Assembly (NCBI RefSeq): GCF_021869535.1
Contig: NW_026262668.1
Span: forward strand, 75,041,558 to 75,105,557
Reading direction: 5' to 3'
Length of the DNA: 64,000 nucleotides
Origin: Mytilus californianus
Lineage: Eukaryota > Mollusca > Bivalvia > Mytilida > Mytilidae
The notes below the pieces were generated by a model. It had not been told where the DNA came from. It saw only the letters and a program-made list of their open reading frames with translations, and searched no databases. The position numbers were made by a program, and so were the translations under genes. Of this stretch, positions 41,590 to 53,413 are shown one piece after another. Each line of letters starts with the position of its first letter. Position 1 is the first letter of the stretch.

Positions 41590-42190
41590 TTTAATTCAAA
41601 TAGTGTCAATTCCGGTTGACCTCTTTTATGGTCATATGCCTTCCAACCTAATGCAAAAGATCTATTGGTGTTATCATGGACCAGTATGGAAAAATAGCAA
41701 AGGTCAAAATCTAGAACGTTAAATTGACCTTTACCTTGACCTCAATTTCAAGGTCATAGGTGATGGATATTTAATCAAATGACCAAAGGTCTTTCACATG
41801 TATGGTTGAGGAGTTATTTTGATTTCAAATATATAGGAGGAGAAAACTTCTAACAAAGGTCATCGAAACAAGTCAACTCTATGCATCAAAGTTGTACCAT
41901 GGTGTAACCAATTGTCTGGCAAAAGCCCTTTGTTATTAACTATTACAGTTTCTGTGGAATAAAGAGAGTAAGTTAAGTTCAAAAATAAGAACATGACCTT
42001 TGATCTTTGAATTTGATCTCATGTTCCTTCAAATGGACCAATGACTACATGAAGACTTTAGGTCTATATGACTTATGGTATACGATTTAATTCAACACAT
42101 TACTTATGTTTAATTTGAAAAGGAAAATAACTCCCATAAGATGTCATTGGATCACTTCAATCAAACTTGACCAAAGCATTCTTAAGATTA
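41590..42190. repeat. Unclassified repeat-like DNA ('tgacctt' rich)
   Basis: Recurring 'aaggtcataggtgatgg', 'tgacctttaccttgacct' and similar strings are typical of old dispersed repeats in molluscs. No terminal structure or coding is seen. Confidence 0.35.
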
Positions 42191-42194
42191 AACA

Positions 42195-42960
42195 AACAAT
42201 TTGGAACAAAAAAATGTCGATATCCTTTACGATCACTGCAAGGTCAATGGTGAAACCGTAACCTGTGTACGATATCATGGGCCAAAAATCATTTCAAATC
42301 TTTCCTTTAACAATCCAAACTTTTCTGATTGGGTTCCATCAATATATCCTCAAGAACTAGGAATTACAGAAACAACAGACACGGCTTCCTCCGCCTCATT
42401 TTAGGCTTAAACATCGAATTTAACAGAAGCGGTCATCTCAGTACGAAACGATTTTAATTTTGAAATTATCAATTTCCCCCACTTTAGCAGCAATATACCA
42501 ACTTCACCTGCATATGCGATATAAATTTCCCAACTCATTCGGTATTCAAGAGCTTGAAGATGCTACTAACTTTATAAAACGTCACCAGTGTCTGAGCAGA
42601 AAGTTGATGAACCAGGGTTATGTCTCGTCCTTTTTCTGAGAAAGTTAATCGAAAGATACCAAGACCTTGTTGGTAAATATTCTGTATCAACTTCACAATT
42701 AATACATGACGGTCTTGAAGTATAAATTCTAGGTACTGACGTTGTTTGTCATCTTAATTACGATTTTTACCTATTATCTCTGTTGTTTTGTTCAAACATT
42801 GTTGTCAATATGATGGAATTTTATGCGACTTTCAGACCGGTGAGAGGTTTAGCTAGCTATAAATCCAGGTTAAATCCACAATTTTCTATATTTCGTTTAG
42901 AATTTTCATGTTAGTTCAGTATTTTTGATATTTTACTTTTTTTTCAATACGTCTTGAAAC
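42195..42960 (+). pseudogene. RT-family remnant
   Basis: The frame reads DWVPSIYPQELGITETTDTA, then after a stop 'FNRSGHLS' and 'FNFEIINFPHFSSNIPTSPA', then IKRHQCLSRKLMN. This is the region behind the YxDD motif of the same family as 10760-11350, from a different subfamily. Stops and a shift mark it dead. Confidence 0.65.
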
Positions 42961-42999
42961 AAAAATACATCTCAGACGGCATAGGAAAACAAAAATAAT

Positions 43000-44160
43000 C
43001 AGAATAAAACCAAAAAGCCTGTCCACGAATAGTGCAAAGACCTAATGATTGTAAGGTTTGTAGTTAATATTGATGCGCAAAGATCAGAAACACAGTATAT
43101 GCAGTATTTGGCTACAGCTTTATAACAAACTACACAATTATAAACACATATAACTAGATATTACAGTTAAGATATATATATATATATATATAGTAGATAG
43201 ATAATTAAATGAACGTAGTCACCTTTCATATTGGCAAACTACAAAAAGATAACTAGGTAACTAACTAGATAACTAAATATTTACAATAAATGAAGCATCC
43301 AATAAAATGAATCCTGGGATACAGAGATTCATAAATTTTTGTGTGGTGGGTCCTTGGATACAGAGACCCACAATGGCAAATGTTTCGGATGCTAAATGAA
43401 ATATGACGCAAAATAACACATATTCAAAAGAATCGCAGCGAAATGTGCCCATTACTAAATACAGTACAAAATGTTCATATAAACGGGCGTATGCAAGCAT
43501 TGTTCTTTGTGATACGAATGAAATATACAGATTACTAAAGGAGAAGGTCCGGTAAGGGCTAATTTTGGCCTAAAATTTCAGGTACATCTGATAAAAGATT
43601 TTTTATATTTTTAAAACGCTTATGTGTCTACTTCAGTTGATTCAATTAGTTTATGTGAAAGATTTGAACTGATTTGGTCATTAATGACGCTCCAATTCAA
43701 GCTTAGATATGAAAAATTCATCAAATATGTCCTAAAATGTCACTTTTCAGTTGGTTTTTGTCAAAAATGAAAGTGGCCGCATTCGTGTTCAGTCTCAACC
43801 TTTATATATAATATGTATTATCATCAAATACAACATACATTTAGATATTAAGACGATGTTGTGAAGAAATAGTGGTGGTTTTTTTAAATCACTAAAATAT
43901 ATCCGTCTGCTTCCGTCGAATGTAGGTATTGAAACGATCGCATGCGCAGTCATACTGCGCGTGATCAATCAGATAACCCACATTAGACAAAAAGTGGAAC
44001 GGCCAATGACACAAATAGCTTACACTAATAACCGAATTTATGCTGAATCATAAATTCTTTTAAGCAAAGTTATCGTAGCAAAAACAAAGACAGGTACACT
44101 AATTATAAATATCAACATCTTTAAAATACAGACGATGTCTAGTACAAACACATCCAATAT
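43000..44160. other. Intergenic, no gene; (TA)n at 43172-43192
   Basis: A 75-codon minus frame at 43273-43500 has no domain. The start 'aaggagaaggtccggtaagg' near 43540 may be a dispersed repeat edge, but no second copy is in the window. Confidence 0.4.
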
Positions 44161-44169
44161 GGACGTTAG

Positions 44170-44810
44170 AAACAAAAGATCTAACTTCCTTAGGCAAAGT
44201 TGACCTTCTATGGAATTTGCTTTTTTTAAGGTCCCCTTTTCGTCATATAGTTCTCAAATATCAAGTACACAAACATTCTAAACATTCAAATTTGTTTCTT
44301 ACTAATGCCAGAAGAAGAGCAGGATCTGTTAACCCTTCGGGAGCACCTGCAATCATTCCCAGTTTTTGTTGAAGGTCATGATGCTCAGTCTTTCGTTTTC
44401 TATGTTATAGTTTTGGTCGTTTTTCGGCTTTTTCGCCATAGCATTGTCAGTTCCTTTTTGCCTTGTGAGTTAGGTTATCTCTTTGGTATCGTTTTTCTCT
44501 CTTTTAAAGCGTTCCTATTGATGGGACATCAAGAAAAGCGCATCGGACGCAGCAATTTATAAGTGTTTTTCTTACATTTACTAGCACTTGGTATATATCT
44601 TTGCTGGTTAACTTTATGCCTGGATACTGACACGATTTATAACATATCCTTTCTGAAATTCTCCATTCATTAATTTGGAAATTATCAAGACATTAAGGTT
44701 CTAACTCCATCAGGCAAAGTTGACCATACTCGGATTGACTATTTTTTGTATGTCCCCTTTTTGGTCATAAAGCTCCGCACCACGTTTTTAAAATCTTATA
44801 CTTGGTTTTC
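44170..44810 (+). repeat. Copies of the 330-bp repeat split by an RT-family tail
   Basis: 44170-44300 and 44520-44760 match the repeat at 780-1620 ('ccttaggcaaagttgacc', 'aagaaaagcgcatcggacgc'). Between them, 44300-44520 is the 'ggagcacctgcaatcattcc' RT-family tail. Confidence 0.65.
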
Positions 44811-46440
44811 ATGATAAAGATAAATCGGCATACAGTAAGATATGGACTAGAAACAATGGAATGATTGGATTCTTTATATCAAATTGAAAGATGGAGTGCT
44901 TAACTATTAAACTTGACATTTATAGTATTCTAAAATGTTTTCAATTTGCTATCAGAGTAGTTTGATACAGGTTCTATGCATTTCATGTCAGAAAACATGT
45001 ACATAGGGCAGGCTGATAATAATTGAGTTTTGTTTTGAAATTCTTTAAACATTGCAAATGAGGTCTGGGTATTATATGTACTGTTAAAGCAAAGTTAGAG
45101 TATATTCAGTGTTTTCGTTTAGGCTATAATTTTGAAAAAAATAAGTATTAATCAAATAAAAAGTGTTTTTCTAGCTTTTTCTTTTAAATAAATGTAAGTA
45201 TATGTTGGACTTTGTAAATATAGCTAATTCACAAACCACGCATCTTTTAGGAATTCACAGATATTTTGATTTGTTTACCTACTGGTTCAAAGATATGATC
45301 TCTATGTTTATCTCATTGAAACACAAGCTAAAGGAGGGGTAGTACATAATTGTAGTATAAGTGTATACTCTTAGACGTTCGAGGCATATAAATGTTGAAA
45401 AAATGCATCACAACCCTTTGGAAAAAATAGTAGTGAATGTGAATCTTCCATTCTAGGATTTATTTTTATGAAACTTCATTGAAAAAGTGACACAGTTTTT
45501 GCCGGAAAAGGAATTCCTACGGGAATTACATTGTCTATATTTACAAAACTGCAACCTATTTGAGTTATAATCTTTAAAGGATGATTATTGTTATAGAATC
45601 TAAGTTTTTATATATTATCTTGAACACTTTAATAGGAAGAAACTGTTAAGAGCAAAATGATTAGCAATACAAGATTTATAAAAATTGCGATATGACAAAA
45701 ATCGTTTGATGGATCCCTCTCCGAGTTATTGCTATTCTCAGACGATTTTGACTGTTTTTCTATTTTTTACCCATAATCTAAATAAATCTATAATCGATAG
45801 GTAGAATGATATTAAAGTTACAAATTATTCTGCACCAGATGCGTATTTCGACAATAAATGTCTCTTCAGTGATGCTCGTGGCCAAAATATTACAAAATCC
45901 AAAAATTATTTAAGAAATAAAGAGCTTATAAACTAAAAAGGCCAAAAAGTATAGCCAAAGCCGGGCAAGGAATCAGAGCTTTGCACGATTTTTCAACAAA
46001 AAAAAACGAGCAGCAAAACAAGACGAGCAAAAATGTTAAATGGCAGATACCATTGAACTATTCCTACATGTATTGGGAGAATTGCCAATAAGTGACTTTT
46101 TTTTCTTATTTTCACACTGCCTATTAGGTCGAAAATTCAAATAACGGTAGTAGCTGCAAACAGTAATAAAAATGCCAAAATAACAGAAACAATTAGAGGA
46201 TTTCTTATAGAAGTTATTGCCCCTAAAGGACGATTTTTGAGCTGAAATCATAACGTGGTATCTTGGTGTTAACATTCCTGCATATATTCTTTAAATTGTT
46301 GATGGATATACAGATAGATTTTGATCCACAAGTTTTCCATCAATACACATAATCTTGTTGCATTGTATCAATTTATATATTTGGCAAAAATGCCAGGTGA
46401 ACGAATTTTGATCCTTGGAGACTCTTGTTCTCTTCTGTTT
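44811..46440. other. Intergenic, no gene seen
   Basis: 45820-45990 ('cgtatttcgacaataaatg', 'tctcttcagtgatgctcgtg') resembles the end of the 540-bp repeat ('tctcttcagtgatgttagg'). The rest is AT-rich and unassigned. Confidence 0.4.
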
Positions 46441-49080
46441 TTTTTTTTTTGGTTCTCTTATGAAAATTCGTATAACAATTTTAGTATTGTTTTTTTCGTT
46501 TGTTTAGATTTTTCAAAACCTAGGTAATACGCGTTATTTTCCCCTTTTTTTTTTACCCACTCTTGTTTTGATCTAATTTGTGCTCCTTTAATTTTGTATT
46601 CATATTGGTTTTCTAGCTCTTTTTCTAATATGGATGTTTTTCCTTTTATAACATCATTTTTCCTCATTGTTTGATTATTTCATATAATGTTTTAAGTTGT
46701 GATTATAAATCACGTGTGACATTTTTACTTTTGCTTCAATTTTGCTATACTTTTTTATTTCTAATTTGAGGAGTCCAACAAAAGTCTTGAATCTATTTAA
46801 TTAGTTTCTATCTTTTTACAATTTTTTTGTTTTATTTCACTTATAATGCTCTCACACTCTTGCTCGTCAAAAACCGTTATCAATTTTCCATTATCCCGGG
46901 CCTCTAGTTTTAGTTGCGACATATTGTAATTATATGGAAACTGCTTGATGGTCGGTGTTTTTTATAAGAATAGGTCTAATGTCAAACGACTTAATGTTTA
47001 AAACGAAATATTTTTTGATAAAAAAAAACATGTCAATTCGATTAGGCTGGACTGGATTTTTCATCTCGCTGTCTATTGTATCTTTTGAGATTTTAAGTGT
47101 CTTCAGATATCTATTAAGTCGTTTGATATTATGAAATATTTTAGGCTTTTGACTGGTTTGCTTACTTTTTTATGAATATTAAATTTTTTTAGGGTATCAT
47201 GCATGTCTCCTCCTAAACATAACATACCTACAGCGTTTTTGTTTATGAAATCAAAGACAATACTAAAATTGTATGTTAATAAAGGTGAAATAGTAGCCGA
47301 TCAAGATGAAATATTAAAACTTGAAAGAGATTTTCATGCTAATTTGTATTCGACACTAAACAAAAACCGGATATCGATGTTCGAAAGTACATTACCGAAA
47401 CAAAACTCAATTGTAAATTATCAGAACAGGAAAGTTAATCTTGTGATGCATACGTAACGTTAGAAGATTTAACTATTGCTGTTAATAATTTAAAACGTAA
47501 CAAAAGACTAGGAAAGGACGAGATAATCATTAACTTTTATTAAAAGATATGGAACCTCTGCTTGTAACCATTTTAATTGTAGCTTTGAAAAGAAAATGCC
47601 ATGTATGCAACGACAAAGTTCAATGAATCTTATTTATAAGAAAAAAAATCCATTGGAACTTGTCAATATCCGACCAATATCATTATCAAATAATGATTAT
47701 AAAATACAAGACGTAATGGATTATTCAGATAAGTTTAATATAGAAGGTGCTACTTTAGTTATAGATTTCGAAAGCTTTCGACACATAAGAATGGAATTTG
47801 ATGTATCATACCTTAGAATATTTTGGTTTAAATAAACCCTTTGTTAAATTGATAAGAACAACCCTTAAGGGTAACTCGCAGGGATGCCCGTGCTCTTCTC
47901 TGATCAGTTGACAAAACAAAAATATAAAGGGCATAACATTTTTATTGATAGCAAAAGATATAGTTTGAAAATTTTGCAAATCGCTGATGATGTAACTGTT
48001 TTCCAAAAATCGAAAGAAGAAATCCGAACAGTATATTATAAAATAATCGAAATTGTTGGTTCTTTTTCCGGACTACAACTAAACAAAAATAAAACAGAGG
48101 GAATTTGGATGGGTAAACTCAAACATTGTAGAGATGAAGTAAATAAAAATAAATTTCTCGAATAAACACGTAAAAAGTGCTACTATATTTTGGCATTAAT
48201 AAAAAAAGATTGTGAAAACTTTAATTGGGATACTAGATATGAAAAGAGCAAATATCCATTAAAATCATGGAAAAAAGGAACGTAAAAGTACTAGGTAAAA
48301 TTCTTATGTTTAAAATCCTCTTTATACTACAATTAACTTTTTAGCGAACGTTTCAGTTTAAAGTAACTCCAATTTACTTGAACTAGTAAGAGCCATCTTT
48401 ACTTTTATATTGAACAGTAAAAAAGATAAAGCTAAAAGATATAGATTGGTAGCAGATTATAACCAAGGAGGGCTAAATATGACCGACATAAAAGCTATTT
48501 CTCCTCTCTTAATATAAGGTGGGCCTATAGATTGCTACACGCAAAACCAGATAAGTTGACACAGATCCCAAAGCTATTCCGAACTAAATTAGAACATTTC
48601 CTGATTTTCAAAATGAACTTAAACAACCAAACCTTAAAACTTGATATAACTAAGGCTATTCCAAAATTTTTACGTGCATATAATAAGAAATTGGATTTTA
48701 TTTCATGAAACAAAAATTCATAATTGAAAAACTTTGTCGAAATAATAAAGCACATAATTTGGAGTAACAAAGTTATTAAATTTCAAAACGAGTCGTTAGT
48801 TATGCATATTTGGATACAAAGTGAATTCATCTATTTAAATGATATTATAGACGACAATGGAAAAATTGGCCATGAAAAAAATATTTGAAAAACAGCGAGA
48901 CACCACCAATAATATTGAATATCAGAAATTTCGATAGCCAAAAAAGACCAACCTCGTGGTTAAAAGTTTTAGGTACGAAAGAATCCATCAAATCAAATGT
49001 AAAATTTAAAAAATCAGTTATAAACATCAACCAAGAAAAAATTGAAATTGAAAATGTAAGGAAAAAAAAGATGGATTAAT
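46440..49080. mobile_element. LINE (L1-like) with inverted 5' part
   Basis: Minus strand 47200-46458: end of the endonuclease (GGDMHDTLKK, then SRIDMFFIKKYF, then NTDHQAVS) and the linker (KGAQIRSKQEWVKKKGE, then YYLGFEKSKQ). Plus strand 47203-49080: RT (DEILKLERDFHANLYS, IRPISLSNNDYKI, ADDVTVF, SGLQLNKNKTEGIWMG) and the C-terminal region (RYRLVADYNQGGLNMTDI). The layout is that of a twin-priming inversion. Many stops; inactive. Confidence 0.72.
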
Positions 49081-49240
49081 CCACCATTTTCTACATTAGG
49101 AATTGCCTGTACCAAGTCAGGAATATGACAGTTGTTTTCCATTTGTTTGATGTGTTTGAACTTTTGATTTTGCAATTTGATAAGGGACTTTCCGTTTTGA
49201 ATTTTCCTTGGAGTTCGGTATTTTTGTTATGTTACTTTTT
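49080..49240 (+). repeat. RT-family 3' tail
   Basis: 'atccaccattttctacat' to 'ttcggtatttttgttatg' is nearly the same as 37335-37490. It directly follows the LINE remnant, so the tail may be a separate insertion. Confidence 0.6.
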
Positions 49241-49559
49241 ATATATCAATACCTCGTTCAAAACAAAATTTCTCCAAACATTGGTATGAATAAATGGTAA
49301 AAAAAATTTAAGAAATGAATAACAGTTTTTACCGAAAATATATGTTGAAATTGATACACCATCATTTAGAAATGAATAAATTTAAAATATTTAAATGGAA
49401 ATTGATAAGTTTCATTTTACCAACTAGAAAATATCTCTACAAATTATTAAAAGCACATGGACTTGAGTGTGTGAGTAAAGGAAGTGGATGTTTTGTCCTT
49501 AGCTCAGGAATCTCTAGTCCAGTGTCAAAAGTTCGAACATGAATAGAACATGTCTCTGG

Positions 49560-50040
49560 ACTTTGCGTGTCTACTAGGGCAAGCTGCTACGAAAGGGCTA
49601 TCCGGATCAGCTTGTTACGCTTCTTTAGTATTTGTATCGACTCTTCGAGAAGTTTCGTTGCTCTGGCGGGCATTTTGCTTTCAGTGAACTCAACGGCTCT
49701 TCAATATTGCCTATTATGTCCAAACTTAATTCAAATTGTATCTGGTTACCCTTGAAATTGAATGTGGTTTCAACTTTCTTCACCTTCCTAGCCAGACTGT
49801 GAGTTTCTCTCAAGACCAGCCAATTTGCCGTCAATGTAAGTCTTGAACAAAGATGACAAATCTGCATTCGTTACTTCTTCGCTTGAATTTATGTCCGGTT
49901 CAGCTGACTCCTTACTGATTAGTTCACTATCAGACAGATCTATTCCTATGCACAAAATACGTTTAACTCTAGATGGTCTCCGCCCTTGTCGATAACTTTT
50001 CTCGTGCACGCACCACACTAAATACTAACGGGACTTCTTA
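49560..50040 (-). pseudogene. Possible gag-like ORF remnant of a retroelement
   Basis: The minus strand reads DLSSLFKTYIDGKLAGLERN, a stop, and then in another frame VETTFNFKGNQIQFELSLDI. The 'F-F-K-G-N-x-I-Q-F' block after a charged coiled region resembles the first ORF of DIRS-like elements common in bivalves. The match is by memory and weak. Confidence 0.35.
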
Positions 50041-51680
50041 CTCTATTGTTATTACAATTAGCCGCTTTTTATAATTAAAAATTCATACGCCTACCGTAGA
50101 TAAATATATTCCAAATAACTTCTTACTAACCAGTTGAGGATTGTTCAAAGTATATGAAAGAGCCATCTTACCCTAACAACTTGATTGGTTTTTTTAAGGT
50201 TCACCGTGTGACCCAAACTTAATATACTATCCGATATGTAACAATGTAGTGCTAATTATAAGAATGTGCCATTGTATTCATTGCAACATATATTCCTTTG
50301 ATAAAAATGGTAGCTTTTGTTTGTTAATTCAACAGAACAAACTACAAAGGAGTATAATTAGAAATACAGAAAGAAGGATGTATGAGAAGAGCCATGATAT
50401 CATGACAATATGTACTAAAGCTACATAATATATTTGATATCTCAAATCCTTTATTTAACCGGGTAGATTTATTACCAAATGTATGGAAAAATGCTATCAA
50501 GATACTTAAGTGCATGATTGTCACTTTGATGTCATACACATCTAAAAATTGACGCACTTCTAACTAACATCTACGTTCAAGACATCATGTTACAGAATTT
50601 CTTTTTCAGTATGGCTGTTGTAAGTATTTACGTATAATTGACAAGACCTTAAAAAATCTGCTTTTTAAGGCGATTATTGAGTTTTCCATCAAATGACAAT
50701 AGTTTTAAACCCTAATGCAGATATGTTAGACAAAAAATATATAGATATTGATATCTAGTGAACACTTGAATTATATCATTGTTTTAGACTCGTGAATTAA
50801 TCCGTTTTAATTTTCGAAAGAAAGGGCCCAAACAGTTGCCTTAGAATAACATTTTCATTTATTAAAGAATTGCAACTATGTCATTTCCCATCTACAAACT
50901 ATTGTTTCTATTAACTTTACTTTTTTCCGTTAAATGGTTGCCATGACGAATATCAATAGCTTCAAAATTATGATACATTGTTAGATAATTATATGCTCTT
51001 AATCCTTTAATGAAGAAAATATAATTTTCATAAAAATTTTGCAACTTACATTAGGCATTACGGGACTATAAGGATAACTACAGAATTATTGTAATAAATT
51101 ACCATTTTAAGAAATGTATAATTTTTTTGTATCCCTTTGTACGCATAGTTTGATAAAAATGACTACAAATTCGTATAGAAATATAGCTAATTCTATTTTA
51201 TCCTCTTACATAAAGTTAATCTTTCTTAATTGTTTACATAAGAATTATCTATGCAAAATCTCCTACAACAATCTCTCACCATTTTTTTAAACGGATAACT
51301 TACATGGCCGCCATGGGCCGACAATCTTTTATTCTGATTGGTTACTTTTCAGAAATTTTACTAAAACAACAAGGCTACTTTTTGAAGCTTCACAGGATTA
51401 AGTATTAGTAGACCTTGTACAATGATGTTCAATATTAGTTCAATTAACACTTGTCTGGAGATCACATTTTCGTCTTTTTTGCTGAACTTGCATTTACAGT
51501 GTGAAATTAACTTGTCATTTATGTCAAGTACCCGTTTGTACCAGGAATCAGTTTTCTGAAGTGTGCCTACTTCAAACAAAGGCATATATGATAGAACGTT
51601 CGGAAATGTTTTTTTGTTATTAATTCCTTTTTCTAAAATTAGGCGAAGGACAACAAGAAACTCCTCTTCTCTAAATACGT
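50041..51680. other. Intergenic, no gene seen
   Basis: AT-rich DNA. A 138-codon minus frame at 51361-51777 (with a possible splice-free run SNLTILNVFREEEFLVVLRL) overlaps a common repeat at its start and has no domain. Confidence 0.4.
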
Positions 51681-51684
51681 TTAA

Positions 51685-51885
51685 AATAGTTAGATTAGAC
51701 CGTTGGCTTCCCAGTTTGAATTGTTTTATACTAGTCATTTTGGGACCCTTTATAGCTTGTTGTTCGGTGCGAGCCAATGCTCCGTTTTGAAGGCTGTACT
51801 TTGACCTATAATGGTTTGATTTTTACACATTGTTACTTGGATGGAGAGTTGTTTCATTGGCACTCATACCACATCTTCTTATTTC
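51685..51885 (-). repeat. 'agatgtggtatgagtgccaa' repeat, minus
   Basis: From 'agattagaccgttggcttcc' to 'ggcactcataccacatcttc' it is the complement of 13951-14160. Confidence 0.8.
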
Positions 51886-52370
51886 TATGGAAGGGATGAT
51901 GAAATATGATGAGCATGCATGACAAATTCATGATAAAAATAAGATGCATATACAATATATGTACATTGTCGGAAAATAATTTATTTGTATGAGCTTTAAA
52001 ACAGGACGAAAAGCTAGGCTTGCCAAAATTTTCTCCTGTTTTGTAGCGAGTTCAAATAATTTTAATATTTTCGACAATGTACATATATTGTTTTTAATCC
52101 TCTAATTTACACCAGGCACTGTAAGATTTAGTTGTTTAAGGATGTTCGTTCCTCTTGTTTTTGAATGTTTGCTAGATATTCTGAATCCTCTGTTTTTATC
52201 CATGTAGTGCCATCAAAAAATGTTCCCCGCTAACCCCTGCTTTTCTTTTCATAATTTTATTAAATATAGTTTAAAAGGCCATACTTGAAAATGCTATAAA
52301 ATCCTTTTTATTATTTCATAATTTTTGAAAGAAAAAGGGTGCCAATGTTAAATGAATGAAAAGTCTGGAG

Positions 52371-53413
52371 AGAATTATTATAAAAAGTGGTAAATTTCGA
52401 AAATGCTAATATTGTCACCTATGGCAGAATAAATACTACCGTTTTCCCTTTACTTGACTTTTTACACATTCTTTGTAATAAAAAAAAAACACAAAACGTT
52501 TGTCGTTTTAAAAGGAAACAGAATACATTATCTAATTTGTCAGATTGTTGGATATTGGTACTCTGAAAATTTAGAATGTGACAGAAGACGTCATTACATT
52601 TATCCAAACGTGGGAGCTTGATTTCCCTCAAAGAATGGGGCAACAATTGGGAAAACAAACTTTCACGAACAATTTTGAGATTCTTCTCTATAGTAATCAT
52701 GGTAACAAATACTTTTTATGCACATTTATTTCGAATTCTTATTAACATCGTATTCGTACATGTACGTATCTAAATAAGTCTGGAAATGACAGTACAAGAA
52801 ATCTGCAGATTCAACTTACTTTTTACATTTAATCAAGTTTTGAAATAAAATATAGAATATTTTTTTCGCCAATTCACATTTATCAGATCGTTTGTAAACA
52901 AATTGTAATATTTTATCGCATAAAAATAGTTTCAGAAAATCTTCAAGTTATAAGAGTTTTTTAACTTTGAAATTGATTTATCTCGAAATAAGCACGTGGC
53001 AATTATGTTTTATTTTTTTTTATGACTTTTCTCAATCTAAAACATACCTCAAAATCACGAAACTAACAATACAATATGAAATTGTATCGCCTATACTTTA
53101 AAACACTTGATAACTTTTAACTTAAAGTATTTACCCCGTATACACGTTGTTTTTATTCCCGGAACACTTATAATGGACTGATATGAAATTACTAACTCCA
53201 ATGTTTGTCAGCTGACAAGTAAGTACGTTATGTCATTGACTCATTTACTTTTCTTTTAAATATAACAATTTTTATGAATTATTGTAATTAAGATATAGTT
53301 TTTTTCTTCAATTAAACATTATTATATACTATATAAGGAAAACGGTAGTATTTTTCTCACATAGGCGACAATACTAACATTTTTTGAATTTTACCACATT
53401 TTATGATAAAAAG
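52371..53413. mobile_element. Probable non-autonomous DNA element with about 85-bp inverted ends
   Basis: 52371-52450 and 53325-53413 are inverted relatives ('aatactaccgttttcc', 'attgtc.cctatg', 'gtggtaaa.ttc'). The centre is AT-rich with one weak minus frame of 93 codons at 52419-52700. Target duplications could not be fixed by eye. Confidence 0.6.

Noticed and set aside
51361..51777. 138-codon minus ORF
   Set aside because: It begins inside a common repeat copy and has no recognisable domain or splice sites. It remains the best unexplained intergenic frame.
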